Shown here: positions 14,676 to 23,139 of the stretch, piece after piece
Position numbering within the stretch: the stretch's first letter is position 1
Layout: each line of letters opens with the position of its first letter
Assembly (NCBI GenBank): GCA_963803165.1
Contig: CAWDLK010000003.1
Location: 62,001 to 126,000 of the forward strand
Direction of reading: 5' to 3'
Length of the DNA stretch: 64,000 nt
DNA from: Changshengia sp963803165
Lineage (GTDB): Bacteria > Chloroflexota > Dormibacteria > Aeolococcales > Aeolococcaceae
Translations under genes and position numbers: made by a program
Notes under the pieces: generated by a model
What the model saw: only the letters and a program-made list of their open reading frames with translations
Database searches by the model: none
What the model was told of the DNA's origin: nothing

Positions 14676-14857
14676 CTCGATAGCCCGGAGCGGAGCTCTC
14701 GGAGGTTGGGAGGGGCTCCCCAGCGACGCCCCCCACCGTGACCCTCAACCATTCCAAGACCCCGCTCCCCGTCGGGTCGCGATGGGTGAAATGAAGGCGC
14801 GCTGGAATCCTCAGGGGGCAGCCTCGGGTTCGGAGCCGTGCCGAAACGCCCGCGCCT

Positions 14858-14884
14858 CTTGCCAAGGTAGGGTCACGGGTTCGA
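14858..14884 (+). repeat. Third, shorter copy of the tRNA-Gly anticodon-to-T-arm segment
   Basis: 27 bases match tRNA-Gly from CTTGCCAAGG to TCACGGGTTCGA, with a G-run of three instead of four; the match then stops before the acceptor. The ~30 bases before it (from 14828, GTTCGGAGCCG) resemble those before the second copy (from 13976, GTTCGGAAACGG), supporting a shared element end rather than chance. Confidence 0.75.
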
Positions 14885-14914
14885 CGGCACACTTCGCGGA
14901 TGTCTCGGATCCCC

Positions 14915-17155
14915 TCAGTGGGTTCGCGCGGCCGCGACGCCGGCGGATCTCCGGCGCCGGCGGCTCAGCAGGAAGCCGAGGATGCCGGCGACCAGCACGA
15001 TCGCGACCCCGACGCCCACCAGCAGCGGCATCGCGGATCCCGCAGGGGTCGAGGTGCCCACCAACTCGGCGACCATCTCGACGACACTGTTGTCGCTGTC
15101 GGTGATGTAGATGTCGCCGGCGGCGTCCACCGCCACTGCCCAGGGAGAGGTGAGGTCGGAGCTGGTCGCCGGACCGGCGGTCGGCGCTCCCGCATCTCCG
15201 GTCCCCGCCACCACCGAGAGAACCCCTGACCTGGTCACCTTCTCGACGACGCCGTTGCCGGAGTCGGCGATGTAGAGATTGCCCGCCGCATCCACCGTCA
15301 CGCCGCCCGGTCCGGAGAGGTGAGAGTTGGTCGCCGGGCCAGGTGTCGGCGCGCCCTGGTCTCCGGTCCCCGCCACCACCGAGAGCATCCCCGACGTGGT
15401 CACCTTCTCCACGACGTCATTGCCAGTGTCGGCGATGTAGACGTGGCCGGCGGCGTCCACCGCCACCCCTAGCGGATCGGAGAGGTCGGAGCCGGTCGCC
15501 GGACCGGGTGTCGGCTTCCCCGGGTCTCCGGTACCGGCGACCACCGAGAGAGTCCCCGACGGCGTCACCTTCTCGATGACGTCGTTGCCCGAGTCGGCGA
15601 TGTAGACGTTGCCGGCGGCGTCCACCGCCACCCCGCTGGGGTGACCGAGCTCGGAGCTGGTCGCCGGGCCGGGTGTCGGCTTCCCCGGGTCTCCGGTGCC
15701 GGCCACCACCGAGAGCGTCCCCGAGCGGCTCACCCTCTCCACCACATCGTTGGCGGTGTCGGCGATGTAGAGGTCTCCGACGGCGTCCACTGCAACCGCG
15801 GAGGGAAAGTCGAGGTCGGAGCTGGTCGCCGGGCCGGGGGTCGGCTGACCGAAGCGCCCGGAGCCGGCCGCCACCGAGAGCGTCCCGGATGGCGTCACCT
15901 GCTCCACCACGCTGCGGTCGGCGTCTGTGATGTAGAGGTTGCCATCGGCGCCCACCGCAACCCCACCGGGCTCGTCGAGCTGGGAGCCGATCGCCGGGCG
16001 GGGGGCGGGCAATCCGACTTTTGCGGTCCCCGCCACCACCGAGAGCAGCCCCGATGGCGTCACCTTCTCCACCACGTTGTTGTCGGCGTCGGCGATGTAG
16101 AGGTCGCCGGCAGCATCAACCGCCACCGCGGTGGGCGTGCCGAGGTCGGAGCTGGTCGCCGGGCCGGGGGTCGGCGCCCCCAGCGTCCCGGTCCCGGCCA
16201 CGACCGCGAGCATCCCCGATGGCGTCACTTTCTCCACCACGTGGGCGAGGAAGTCCGCGATGTAGAGGTTGCCCGCCGCGTCCACCGCCAGCCCCTCGGG
16301 CAGGCCGAGGGCGGCGCTGGTCGCTGGCCCGGGTACCGGCGCTCCCAATCCGCTGCGTCCGGTCCCGGCCACCACCGAGAGCGTTCCCGAGTGCGTCACC
16401 TTCGCCACAACGTTGTAGTCGGTGTCGGCGATGTACAGGTTGCCGGCGGCATCCACCGCCACGCCGTAGGGCTCGCCGAGGCGGGAGCTGGTCGCCGGTC
16501 CCGGAGTTGGCGCTCCCGGACGGTCAGTCCCGGCCACCACCGACTCCTGCCCCGACGCCGTAACCTCCTCGATCTCGTCGCTGTCGATGCTCGCGATGAA
16601 GAGGTTGCCGTCGGCATCCTCCGCCACCGCGTTGGGAGCCCCGCCCGCCTGCCCGAGCCCGGCGGCCACCGACAGCGTCCCGGATGGCGTGACCTTCTCC
16701 ACCATGTTGTTCCCGTTGTCGGCGATGTACAGATTGCCGGAGCCGTCCACCGCCAGTCCGCTCGGCCCCTCCAGCTCGGAGCTGGTCGCCCGACCGGGTG
16801 TGGGCTTCCCCACGCGACCGTCCCCGGCCACCACCGACAGCCTCCCCGACGGGGTCACCCTCTCCACCACGTCCCTGCCGCTGTCGGCGATGTAGAGGTT
16901 GCCGGCGGCGTCGACTGCCACTCCATAGGGACGGTCGAGCTCGGAGCTGGTCGCCCGGCCGGGCGTGGTCCCGGCCACGACGCAGAGATCACGGACCTGG
17001 GCGGTGCAGGCCGGGCCCTCTCGGCCGCCGCTCGCCGCGACCTGAGGGGCGCCCGGCAGCGTTGCGACCAGCAGCACCAGGGCGGCCGCCAGCAGAGCCG
17101 CTTGCCCGGGGCCCTCGCCGAAGGTGCCGGCCCTCAGCTGGACGGCGATGCGCAT
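14915..17155 (-). CDS. Exported, membrane-anchored 12-repeat NHL protein
   Basis: A 746-residue protein. A hydrophobic signal segment (about 18-40) is followed by twelve NHL-type repeats of ~50-56 residues, each containing variants of V-A-V-D-A-A-G-N-L-Y-I-A-D and V-V-E-K-V-T-P-S-G, joined by VVAGTG-x-P-G-x-P-T-P-G-P-A-T-S-S linkers. Near the end come a transmembrane helix (PLLVGVGVAIVLVAGILGFL) and an RRRRR stop-transfer tail. Twelve repeats suit two six-bladed propellers. Repeat 3 is divergent and lacks the P-G-P-A-T-S-S linker. Probably a cell-surface binding scaffold; ligand unknown. It overlaps the upstream lipoprotein gene by 22 bases. Confidence 0.9.
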   Translation of the reverse strand: MRIAVQLRAGTFGEGPGQAALLAAALVLLVATLPGAPQVAASGGREGPACTAQVRDLCVVAGTTPGRATSSELDRPYGVAVDAAGNLYIADSGRDVVERVTPSGRLSVVAGDGRVGKPTPGRATSSELEGPSGLAVDGSGNLYIADNGNNMVEKVTPSGTLSVAAGLGQAGGAPNAVAEDADGNLFIASIDSDEIEEVTASGQESVVAGTDRPGAPTPGPATSSRLGEPYGVAVDAAGNLYIADTDYNVVAKVTHSGTLSVVAGTGRSGLGAPVPGPATSAALGLPEGLAVDAAGNLYIADFLAHVVEKVTPSGMLAVVAGTGTLGAPTPGPATSSDLGTPTAVAVDAAGDLYIADADNNVVEKVTPSGLLSVVAGTAKVGLPAPRPAIGSQLDEPGGVAVGADGNLYITDADRSVVEQVTPSGTLSVAAGSGRFGQPTPGPATSSDLDFPSAVAVDAVGDLYIADTANDVVERVSRSGTLSVVAGTGDPGKPTPGPATSSELGHPSGVAVDAAGNVYIADSGNDVIEKVTPSGTLSVVAGTGDPGKPTPGPATGSDLSDPLGVAVDAAGHVYIADTGNDVVEKVTTSGMLSVVAGTGDQGAPTPGPATNSHLSGPGGVTVDAAGNLYIADSGNGVVEKVTRSGVLSVVAGTGDAGAPTAGPATSSDLTSPWAVAVDAAGDIYITDSDNSVVEMVAELVGTSTPAGSAMPLLVGVGVAIVLVAGILGFLLSRRRRRSAGVAAARTH

Positions 17156-17718
17156 CCGGAGGAGCAGAGCTGCCCGGCGATGGTCGACGCCACGGGCTCG
17201 ACCGCAGACAGCAGGGACGATCCGCTGCGGCTCGAAGCCTTGACCGCGATCACCACCAGGGTGTTGCCAGCGACAAAGCCGAGGCCTGCGCTGTTCGCCT
17301 CCGTCTCCCCGTAGGCCGACGACCCGATCCCGGAGACCGGCTGATAGCTGGTGGAGCTGCCGGCGTGAGAGGCGATGGCCAACTCAATGTCGGAGAGCGA
17401 GGTATCGCCCGAGGCGGGCTCCTCGAAGACGAGCACCTCGGCGACGATGTGGCCCCCACCGCTCTGGCTGTAGTCGCAGAGGTCGGATGTGTTGACCAGC
17501 ACGGGGATGCTGGAGTCCCCGGTGATGGTCGCCGCCTGGGACTGGGTCACCATGGTGCAGGCCGCGATGACGACGGGCGACGGGGTGCTCGACGGGCTGG
17601 GGGACGGAGTGGGCGTGGGGGTGGCCGGCCTCGGTGTGCTCGAGCCGCCGCACGCCGAGATGGCCAGCGCCGCCGCCACGGCAAGGACGGAACCCGTCGA
17701 CAGGAACCTGGTGCTCAC
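17134..17718 (-). CDS. Putative lipoprotein, DUF3558-like
   Basis: A 194-residue exported protein. I use the GTG at 17716-17718, which has GAGGGAGG seven bases upstream. The N-terminus has a signal helix ending in ISACGGSS, a lipobox with Cys, then a Thr/Pro/Ser spacer (TPTPTPSPSPS). The mature domain starts with ACTMVTQSQAATITG and contains a second Cys in DLCDYSQ and later GSSAYGETEANSAGLGFVAG and a C-terminal Cys pair, resembling actinobacterial DUF3558-like lipoproteins. It lies immediately upstream of, and overlaps, the NHL protein gene; both are exported, so co-expression is likely. Role unknown. Confidence 0.75.
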   Translation of the reverse strand: MSTRFLSTGSVLAVAAALAISACGGSSTPRPATPTPTPSPSPSSTPSPVVIAACTMVTQSQAATITGDSSIPVLVNTSDLCDYSQSGGGHIVAEVLVFEEPASGDTSLSDIELAIASHAGSSTSYQPVSGIGSSAYGETEANSAGLGFVAGNTLVVIAVKASSRSGSSLLSAVEPVASTIAGQLCSSGCASPSS

Positions 17719-17859
17719 AGTGGTGCCTCCCTCTGTTGCCATCATCGTAGCCGGCTCCCTGCGGCCGGGCAAGGAGGCGGCCACCCCCCTGCCGGTGGTG
17801 TCTCCCTCCCGGGCGCCGGGGTGCGTCCACGCCGGCGCGGCTCGACTTGTCCTCGACCT

Positions 17860-18407
17860 CTACCTTCTCGGCTCGTACCGCATCGCCACTGCCCCCGAGC
17901 CGAACTCCAGCCGGCCAACGAGCTTCAAGTCGACCGGCCTCGACACGCCCGCGAACAGCCTCGGCCCGTGGCCCGCGAGCCTGGGGTGCACCACGAACTC
18001 GTACTCGTCGATCAACCCCAGCTCCGTCAGCGCCAGGGGGAGCTTCACACCTCCCACCAACAGTCCCGTGCCCGACTCCCGCTTGAGTTGCTGAACGGCC
18101 TCGCCCAGATCCCCGCGCACGAGCTCCGAGTTCCAATCGACCTGCTCCAGGGTGCTCGACACGACGTACTTCCTCGCCGCGTCGATGGTCTGGGCGAAGG
18201 GCTCCATCCAATCAGGTCTCGCCCCCTGGGCGCCGGCGGCCGCCACGCTGATTCCATCATCTGGCAGGTCACCCGGCCAAAGAGCAGGGCATCGGCCTGA
18301 CGGAGGTTCTCGGCCGCGTGACGATGCAGGTCTTCGTCCGCGGGGATCGCTCGGTGATCGCAGCACCCGTCCACCGTGACATTGATGGAGTACCGAAGGG
18401 GTCGCAT
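17860..18407 (-). pseudogene. Dihydrofolate reductase-family (RibD C-terminal-like) protein, frameshifted
   Basis: Two overlapping minus-strand frames together make one reductase of ~183 residues. The N-terminal frame starts at ATG 18405-18407 (RYSINVTVDGCCDHRAIPA, then ADALLFGRVTCQMMESAW). The C-terminal frame continues with WMEPFAQTIDAARKYVVSST, TGLLVGGVKLPLALTELGLI and a C-terminal LVGRLEFGSGAVAMRYE. The switch lies near 18230-18247 in a C/G-rich run. Family members are NADPH-dependent reductases of unclear substrate. Either a genuine pseudogene or a one-base error in the assembly; the rest of the sequence is undamaged, so error is plausible. Confidence 0.75.
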
Positions 18408-18592
18408 CTCACAAGACTACCCCGAGGTGGGCGGCGTGCCCCCGCTCGACCCGGTCCCGAGGCCATGTCCCAATTCCACCAGGGCTATCGAGCCCCCGCG
18501 TCTCCACCGTGATCCCGGTTGATTGCACCGAGACCACGAGTGATCCGCCGGCCACCACTGCCCAGATTGGCCGGTGCTAGAATCGCCCCGCG

Positions 18593-19510
18593 ATGCCGGA
18601 CTGGCTCCGCCCCTTCCGCCGGATGGTGGGTGGACGACGTCCGATGCTGCTGGCCTCGGCTGTCCTGGCGTCGATGACCGCGGCGTGCGCGTCGCTCTCG
18701 ACCGCGCCCACGCACAGCGCTGCCACCCGCACACCCTCGCAGCCGTCCACGCCTACCGCTTCCCCCCCGGCGATCCCGTGGATCCCCAACTCGGAGGATC
18801 AGGTCACGGTGCAGGCAATCGCCCTGACTGCCGCCGAACTCAGCCCCTTCTCTGTCCACCCACCCATAGCCGCCGTTCCCGCAGCTGCTCCGTCGGGGTG
18901 GACCGTGATTGCGGATGAGCCTCTCGACTTTGCGCAGCCGAGCAGCCCCGCGTGTCTCAACGTGGTGTCCCCATACACAGCCGGATGGTATCGGGCCTAC
19001 AGCTATGACCTCGAGCCGAACGACGCTGAGGAGGGGCATGGGGTCCTGGACGTGTTCGCTCAGGAGAACGCGGCTGCCGTCACCGCCGAGCAGGCTCAGG
19101 TGGCGACTCCGGCGTATTCCGAATGCTACGCGGGTCAGGTCGGCGGCGACATCGCCGGCACCGGGGCGTCGGTTGCCGGGCCGGTCACCGAACAGGCCGA
19201 GAGCATCGACGCCGGTGTGCCCAGCGTCATGCGTCTGTACACCTTCCCCTACCTCTACCTCGGCGAGACCATGACCAACTACAACTCGGTGATCTGGCTC
19301 GCATATGGCCGCTATCGGGCCATCCTCGATCTCTGGACCTGCTGCGGCCTCCCACCCGTCTCCGACTTCACCGCGGACGTCCAGCTCTTGGGCGCGCGGA
19401 TGCGAGCTGCACCGGCCGGGTCCGGTACCACTCTCGAGGCGACCCATCCGAGCTACCCGACCGACGCGCCGAGGACCCGCGAGAGGCGCGCGAACCTCCT
19501 GGTCAGATAG
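18593..19510 (+). CDS. Hypothetical lipoprotein
   Basis: A 305-residue exported protein. A basic N-terminus and signal helix (PMLLASAVLASMTAAC, lipobox MTAAC at about residues 28-32) lead to a Thr/Ser/Pro-rich spacer (about 33-65). The globular part contains YTAGWYRAYSYDLEPNDAEE, GVLDVFAQENAAAVTAEQAQ, and YTFPYLYLGETMTN, with scattered Cys (ACLN, SECYAG, TCCGLP). No family recognised. Probably a surface lipoprotein. It stands alone between a reductase pseudogene and the penicillin-binding protein gene. Confidence 0.75.
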   Translation: MPDWLRPFRRMVGGRRPMLLASAVLASMTAACASLSTAPTHSAATRTPSQPSTPTASPPAIPWIPNSEDQVTVQAIALTAAELSPFSVHPPIAAVPAAAPSGWTVIADEPLDFAQPSSPACLNVVSPYTAGWYRAYSYDLEPNDAEEGHGVLDVFAQENAAAVTAEQAQVATPAYSECYAGQVGGDIAGTGASVAGPVTEQAESIDAGVPSVMRLYTFPYLYLGETMTNYNSVIWLAYGRYRAILDLWTCCGLPPVSDFTADVQLLGARMRAAPAGSGTTLEATHPSYPTDAPRTRERRANLLVR

Positions 19511-19550
19511 CCGGTGAGGGCGCACCACATTCCAGAGACCAGCAGCACCA

Positions 19551-21821
19551 TCACGCCGCTCTCCCGCCGGCCCGAGGCTCGTAGGTCGTGAGCGAGACCG
19601 GGGCACCTGCCGGGGTCGGGGTGGGCGCCGGAGTGGGGCTGGGTCCGGCCGACGGCGACGGGCCGGGCGACCCGCTGGGGGTGGGCGCCGGGCTGGGCGA
19701 CGACGTCGGGCTGGGGCTCGCCGTGGGCGAGGGGGTGGGCGTGGGGCAGGGCGATGATCCGCCGCCGGTGCACTCGGGGAGGACGCCTGCGGGCGGCATG
19801 AAGGGCTGCGGCCGCGGCAGCGACACGGTGAAGGGCTCGTCGATGTAGCGCGCAGGCCCGGTGGTCCCCCAGATGTTGTCCATCGACACCTGCCGGTTCT
19901 GCGCCCCGTCGGTGTTGCCCACCCAGGTGGCCACCACCCAGCTCGGCGTGTACTCCATGTACCACGCGTCCAGGTAGCTGTCGGTCGTCCCCGACTTCCC
20001 GGCGGTGGGCCAGCGGAAGTCCAACCCCCAGTAGCCCGGATAGCCACGCAGGATCTGGGTGATGCTCCACGCCTGGGCGGCGGTCATCACCTGACGCTGA
20101 CCCGGGTCGCTCGCGGGGGCGCTCCAAAGGGTGTCGCCGCTGGCGTCGGTGACCTTCAGGATCGTCTGCGGGGTCACGGTGTGCCCGCCGTTGGCGAAGG
20201 CGGAGTAACCGACCGCCTGGTCGAGCACCGACGTCGCCGAGCTCCCGATCGCCGAGCTGAGGTCATCCGCGATCGGGGTGGTCACCCCGACGGAGTGGGC
20301 AAAGGCGATGATCTTGGACATCCCGATCATCTGGGCGGCCTGCTCGGTCGCGATGTTGCGAGAGTGGAGCAGCGCAGTGGCCGCGGTGATGTCCCCCTCG
20401 TACCCCCGGTCCCAGTCCTGGACCCCACCGAGGGCCCGGGACTCCGCGGCCGTGTCCTGGAGAATGGTGTTCGGGGTGATGGTGCCGTCCTGGAAGCCGG
20501 TCTCGTAGACGTACGGTTTGAAGGACGACCCCGGCTGCAACCCGTCCAGGGTGACGAAGTCGTCCTCGCCGTCGATGGCCGGGTCGTCGTAGTTCGCCGA
20601 TCCCACCCAGGCCAGCACCTGGCCGCTGCTCGGATCCATCATCAGGAGGGCCGCGTTGTTGGCCCCGCCGCCCATCCGCGCCAGGCCTTCCTGCACGGCG
20701 GTGTCGGCGTCCTCCTGGTAGGTCAGATCGAGGGTGGTGGTCACCGTCAGGCTTCCGAGGAAGGCGCCCGGCTCATCCTCGAGGAGCTGGGGCAGCTCGT
20801 CCTCGACGTACTGCACGAAGTGGGGGGCGGGGCCGACCTGCGGCGCCTGCCCATGGGCCAGGTCGGCCTGGATCGCCGCCCGGTTGGTCGCGTCGGGGCT
20901 GCCGTCCGCGTCGAGCGGGTCGACGGCGCGAGCTGCTGCCTCGGTCACCTCGCCGGACGCGACCAGCGCGGTGAGCACGTAGTCCATGCGGCTGTAGGCG
21001 CCGTTCGGGTTGACGTAGGGGTCGTACGACGACGGCGCCTGGGGGAGGCCGGCGAGCATCGCCGCCTCACCCAGGTCGAGCTGGGAGGCGGGCTCGCCGA
21101 AGTAGCGCTCCGCCGCCTCCTGGATGCCGTAGGCATCCTCCCCGAAGTAGGTCAGGTTGAGGTACATGTTGAGGATCTGCGCCTTCGAGTACTGGCCGGC
21201 CAGCTGCTGGGCGAGCAGGGCCTCGCGCACCTTGAGCAGCACCGACTTGGCGGCGCCCTGGCCGTAGAAGGCCTCCTTGGCGACCTGCTCGGTGATCGTG
21301 CTCGCACCCTGAGCGGGGCTGCGCAGGATGACGTCCACCACCAGCGCCTTGAGGATCCGGGCCGGGTCGAAGGCCCCCTCGGAGTAGAAGTTCCGGTCCT
21401 CGGCGGCAACGATCGCGTCCTGCATGATCGGGGCGATCTGCTGGAGCGGGACGTCGGCGCGCTTCTCCCCGTTGTCACCGACCTCGCCCAGCAGCCTCCC
21501 ATCCCGGTCGACGATGCGGATGGTGCCCGTCGCCGCCCCGATGGCGTCGAGGTTGGGGAGGGTCATCGCCGCGTAGAGGACCAGTCCCCCCAGGACGGCG
21601 ATGATGCCCACGATCGCGCCGCCCCCGAGCCAGAGCCCCCGGCGCAGGGGGGATCGGCGTCGCCACCAGCGCCCGGCGCGGCTGCGCAGCCCCGCCTGCA
21701 GGCCGGCTCGACGCCGGCGCGGCCTGCCCAGCCCGGGGCCCGACCCGATCGCGGGCGGCCGCATCGCACCACCGCCCTCTCCCGTCGCGTCGATCCCCTC
21801 CCCCGGACCATCCAACCTCAT
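19551..21821 (-). CDS. Class A penicillin-binding protein
   Basis: A 756-residue bifunctional cell-wall synthase from ATG 21819-21821 (AGGAAGGG just upstream). A basic cytosolic tail and one membrane helix (GGGAIVGIIAVLGGLVLYAA) precede the GT51 glycosyltransferase domain, with the catalytic EDRNFYSEGAFDP and QGASTITEQVAKEAFYG motifs. The transpeptidase domain follows, with active-site SSFKP in LQPGSSFKPYVYETG, SRN in LLHSRNIATEQ and KSGT in AGKSGTTDSYLDAWY. A ~70-residue Pro/Ser/Thr-rich tail ends the protein. It polymerises and crosslinks peptidoglycan outside the membrane. Confidence 0.95.
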   Translation of the reverse strand: MRLDGPGEGIDATGEGGGAMRPPAIGSGPGLGRPRRRRAGLQAGLRSRAGRWWRRRSPLRRGLWLGGGAIVGIIAVLGGLVLYAAMTLPNLDAIGAATGTIRIVDRDGRLLGEVGDNGEKRADVPLQQIAPIMQDAIVAAEDRNFYSEGAFDPARILKALVVDVILRSPAQGASTITEQVAKEAFYGQGAAKSVLLKVREALLAQQLAGQYSKAQILNMYLNLTYFGEDAYGIQEAAERYFGEPASQLDLGEAAMLAGLPQAPSSYDPYVNPNGAYSRMDYVLTALVASGEVTEAAARAVDPLDADGSPDATNRAAIQADLAHGQAPQVGPAPHFVQYVEDELPQLLEDEPGAFLGSLTVTTTLDLTYQEDADTAVQEGLARMGGGANNAALLMMDPSSGQVLAWVGSANYDDPAIDGEDDFVTLDGLQPGSSFKPYVYETGFQDGTITPNTILQDTAAESRALGGVQDWDRGYEGDITAATALLHSRNIATEQAAQMIGMSKIIAFAHSVGVTTPIADDLSSAIGSSATSVLDQAVGYSAFANGGHTVTPQTILKVTDASGDTLWSAPASDPGQRQVMTAAQAWSITQILRGYPGYWGLDFRWPTAGKSGTTDSYLDAWYMEYTPSWVVATWVGNTDGAQNRQVSMDNIWGTTGPARYIDEPFTVSLPRPQPFMPPAGVLPECTGGGSSPCPTPTPSPTASPSPTSSPSPAPTPSGSPGPSPSAGPSPTPAPTPTPAGAPVSLTTYEPRAGGRAA

Positions 21822-22103
21822 TGTCCCTTCCTCGTGTGGCCACGCTCGGCAAGGCGGCCGGCGTGGTCCGCGGTGATCACGGGGCTCTCCGTCCGGGACC
21901 TCCCACGGATCGGCGATGGCGACCACCCTGGCCAATCGCCCATGGGGACAACGCGGGCGGTACCGGCCAGGGTTTCGCTCGCCTCAGATCCGCCCCGCCG
22001 CCCAGCGAATCCCTGACGCGATCGCAACAGATGGGCAATGATCTCGTGACGCTGCCCCACGCCCGCGGTGGCGCTCCTCCGTGCGCACCAGAATGGGCAC
22101 GCC

Positions 22104-23087
22104 ATGACGATGGATCCCACTCGCCGAGTGATCGGCATCGACATCGGGGGCACCTTCGGGACGGGCATGAGGGGAGCGCTGGTGGGCGGCGACGCGTCGC
22201 TCATCGCGAGGAAGGACGGGATCACCCCGCGGACGAGCCCAGACGACCTGATCGCGGCCATCGCGACCATGACCGGCCGGCTCGCCGAGATAGCCCAGCG
22301 GGACGGGACGCCCGTGGCCGCGGTGGGGATCGCCGTCCCGGGGCTCGTCGACGAGGCATCGGGGATGGTCCATCGCAGCCCGAACCTGAAGCTGCAGGAC
22401 GTCCCCCTGGGCCAGATCCTCCGGGACAAGCTGCGGCTGCCGGTCTTCCTGATGCACGACGCCAGTGCCGGTGCGCTGGCCGAGTACTCCGTCGGGGTCG
22501 GTCGCTCGGTGTCCGACATGCTGCTCGTGGTGACCGGAGTGGGCGTCGGCAGCGCCGTCATCAGCGGCGGCCGGGTCCTCCGAGGAGCCCACGGCGCCGC
22601 GGGAGAGATCGGGCACATCTCGATCGACCCGGCCGGGATGATCTGCGGCTGTGGCGGCCACGGCTGCGTCGAGACCTACGCCTCGGAGACCTCCATCGCC
22701 CGTCGTTACACGATGGCGGCCAAGGAGGCGATCCTCCCCGAGGAGGTCATCGCCAAGGCGGCAGAGGGCAATCCCGCCGCCGCCCGCGTCTGGAACGAGG
22801 CTTTGGGCGCGCTGGCGACAGTCATCGCCACCGCGGTGGCGCTCATCGACTGTGAGCTGGTGGTCCTCTCCGGCACCATGGGGATCACCTCGGGAGCGCT
22901 GGAGCCGCTCGGCACCCTGCTCGCCAAGAGGATCAACCTGGTCCAGCTCCCCCGCATCGAAGTCGGTGCCCTGGGTGGCCTCGCCGGGGTGATCGGAGCT
23001 GCCGCCCTCGGCTTCGAGCGCGGCGGGGTCGGCCACGCCACCCGCGAGTGGCGCGAGGCGGGCCGCATCCCAGCCGGCATCGCGTAG
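22104..23087 (+). CDS. ROK family sugar kinase (glucokinase-like)
   Basis: A 327-residue kinase. The ATP-binding phosphate motif VIGIDIGGTFGTGMRGAL is at the N-terminus. Then come PGLVDEASGMVHRSPNL, the sugar-binding H-D-A-S-A-G segment, GVGVGSAVISGGRVLRGAHG, AGEIGHISI and the zinc-binding ROK signature CGCGGHGCVETYAS. Usual ROK glucokinases carry N-D where this has H-D-A-S, so sugar specificity is uncertain. Acts in the cytosol, phosphorylating a hexose. I use ATG 22104; an earlier ATG at 22068 adds 12 residues without family similarity. Divergent from the penicillin-binding protein gene. Confidence 0.88.
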   Translation: MTMDPTRRVIGIDIGGTFGTGMRGALVGGDASLIARKDGITPRTSPDDLIAAIATMTGRLAEIAQRDGTPVAAVGIAVPGLVDEASGMVHRSPNLKLQDVPLGQILRDKLRLPVFLMHDASAGALAEYSVGVGRSVSDMLLVVTGVGVGSAVISGGRVLRGAHGAAGEIGHISIDPAGMICGCGGHGCVETYASETSIARRYTMAAKEAILPEEVIAKAAEGNPAAARVWNEALGALATVIATAVALIDCELVVLSGTMGITSGALEPLGTLLAKRINLVQLPRIEVGALGGLAGVIGAAALGFERGGVGHATREWREAGRIPAGIA

Positions 23088-23139
23088 AGGCAGCGGTCCC
23101 CGCGCCAGGGTGGCGCAACCCTCTCCCGGCGCACGCCTC

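Noticed and set aside
14629..14892. Minus-strand frame over the third tRNA-Gly fragment
   Set aside because: Its text comes from translating tRNA-derived and flanking DNA; no protein-like features.
14915..17155. Regular ~165-base repeats considered as a CRISPR or satellite array
   Set aside because: They are in-frame coding repeats of NHL blades; unit size and lack of unique spacers exclude CRISPR. No CRISPR array was seen anywhere in the window.
19600..19760. Short GGGGTGGGCG-like tandem repeats
   Set aside because: They encode the Pro/Ser/Thr-rich C-terminal tail of the penicillin-binding protein, so a separate repeat element is not needed.
20181..22016. Plus-strand frame of 611 codons
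   Set aside because: Antisense shadow of the class A penicillin-binding protein, which has all catalytic motifs.
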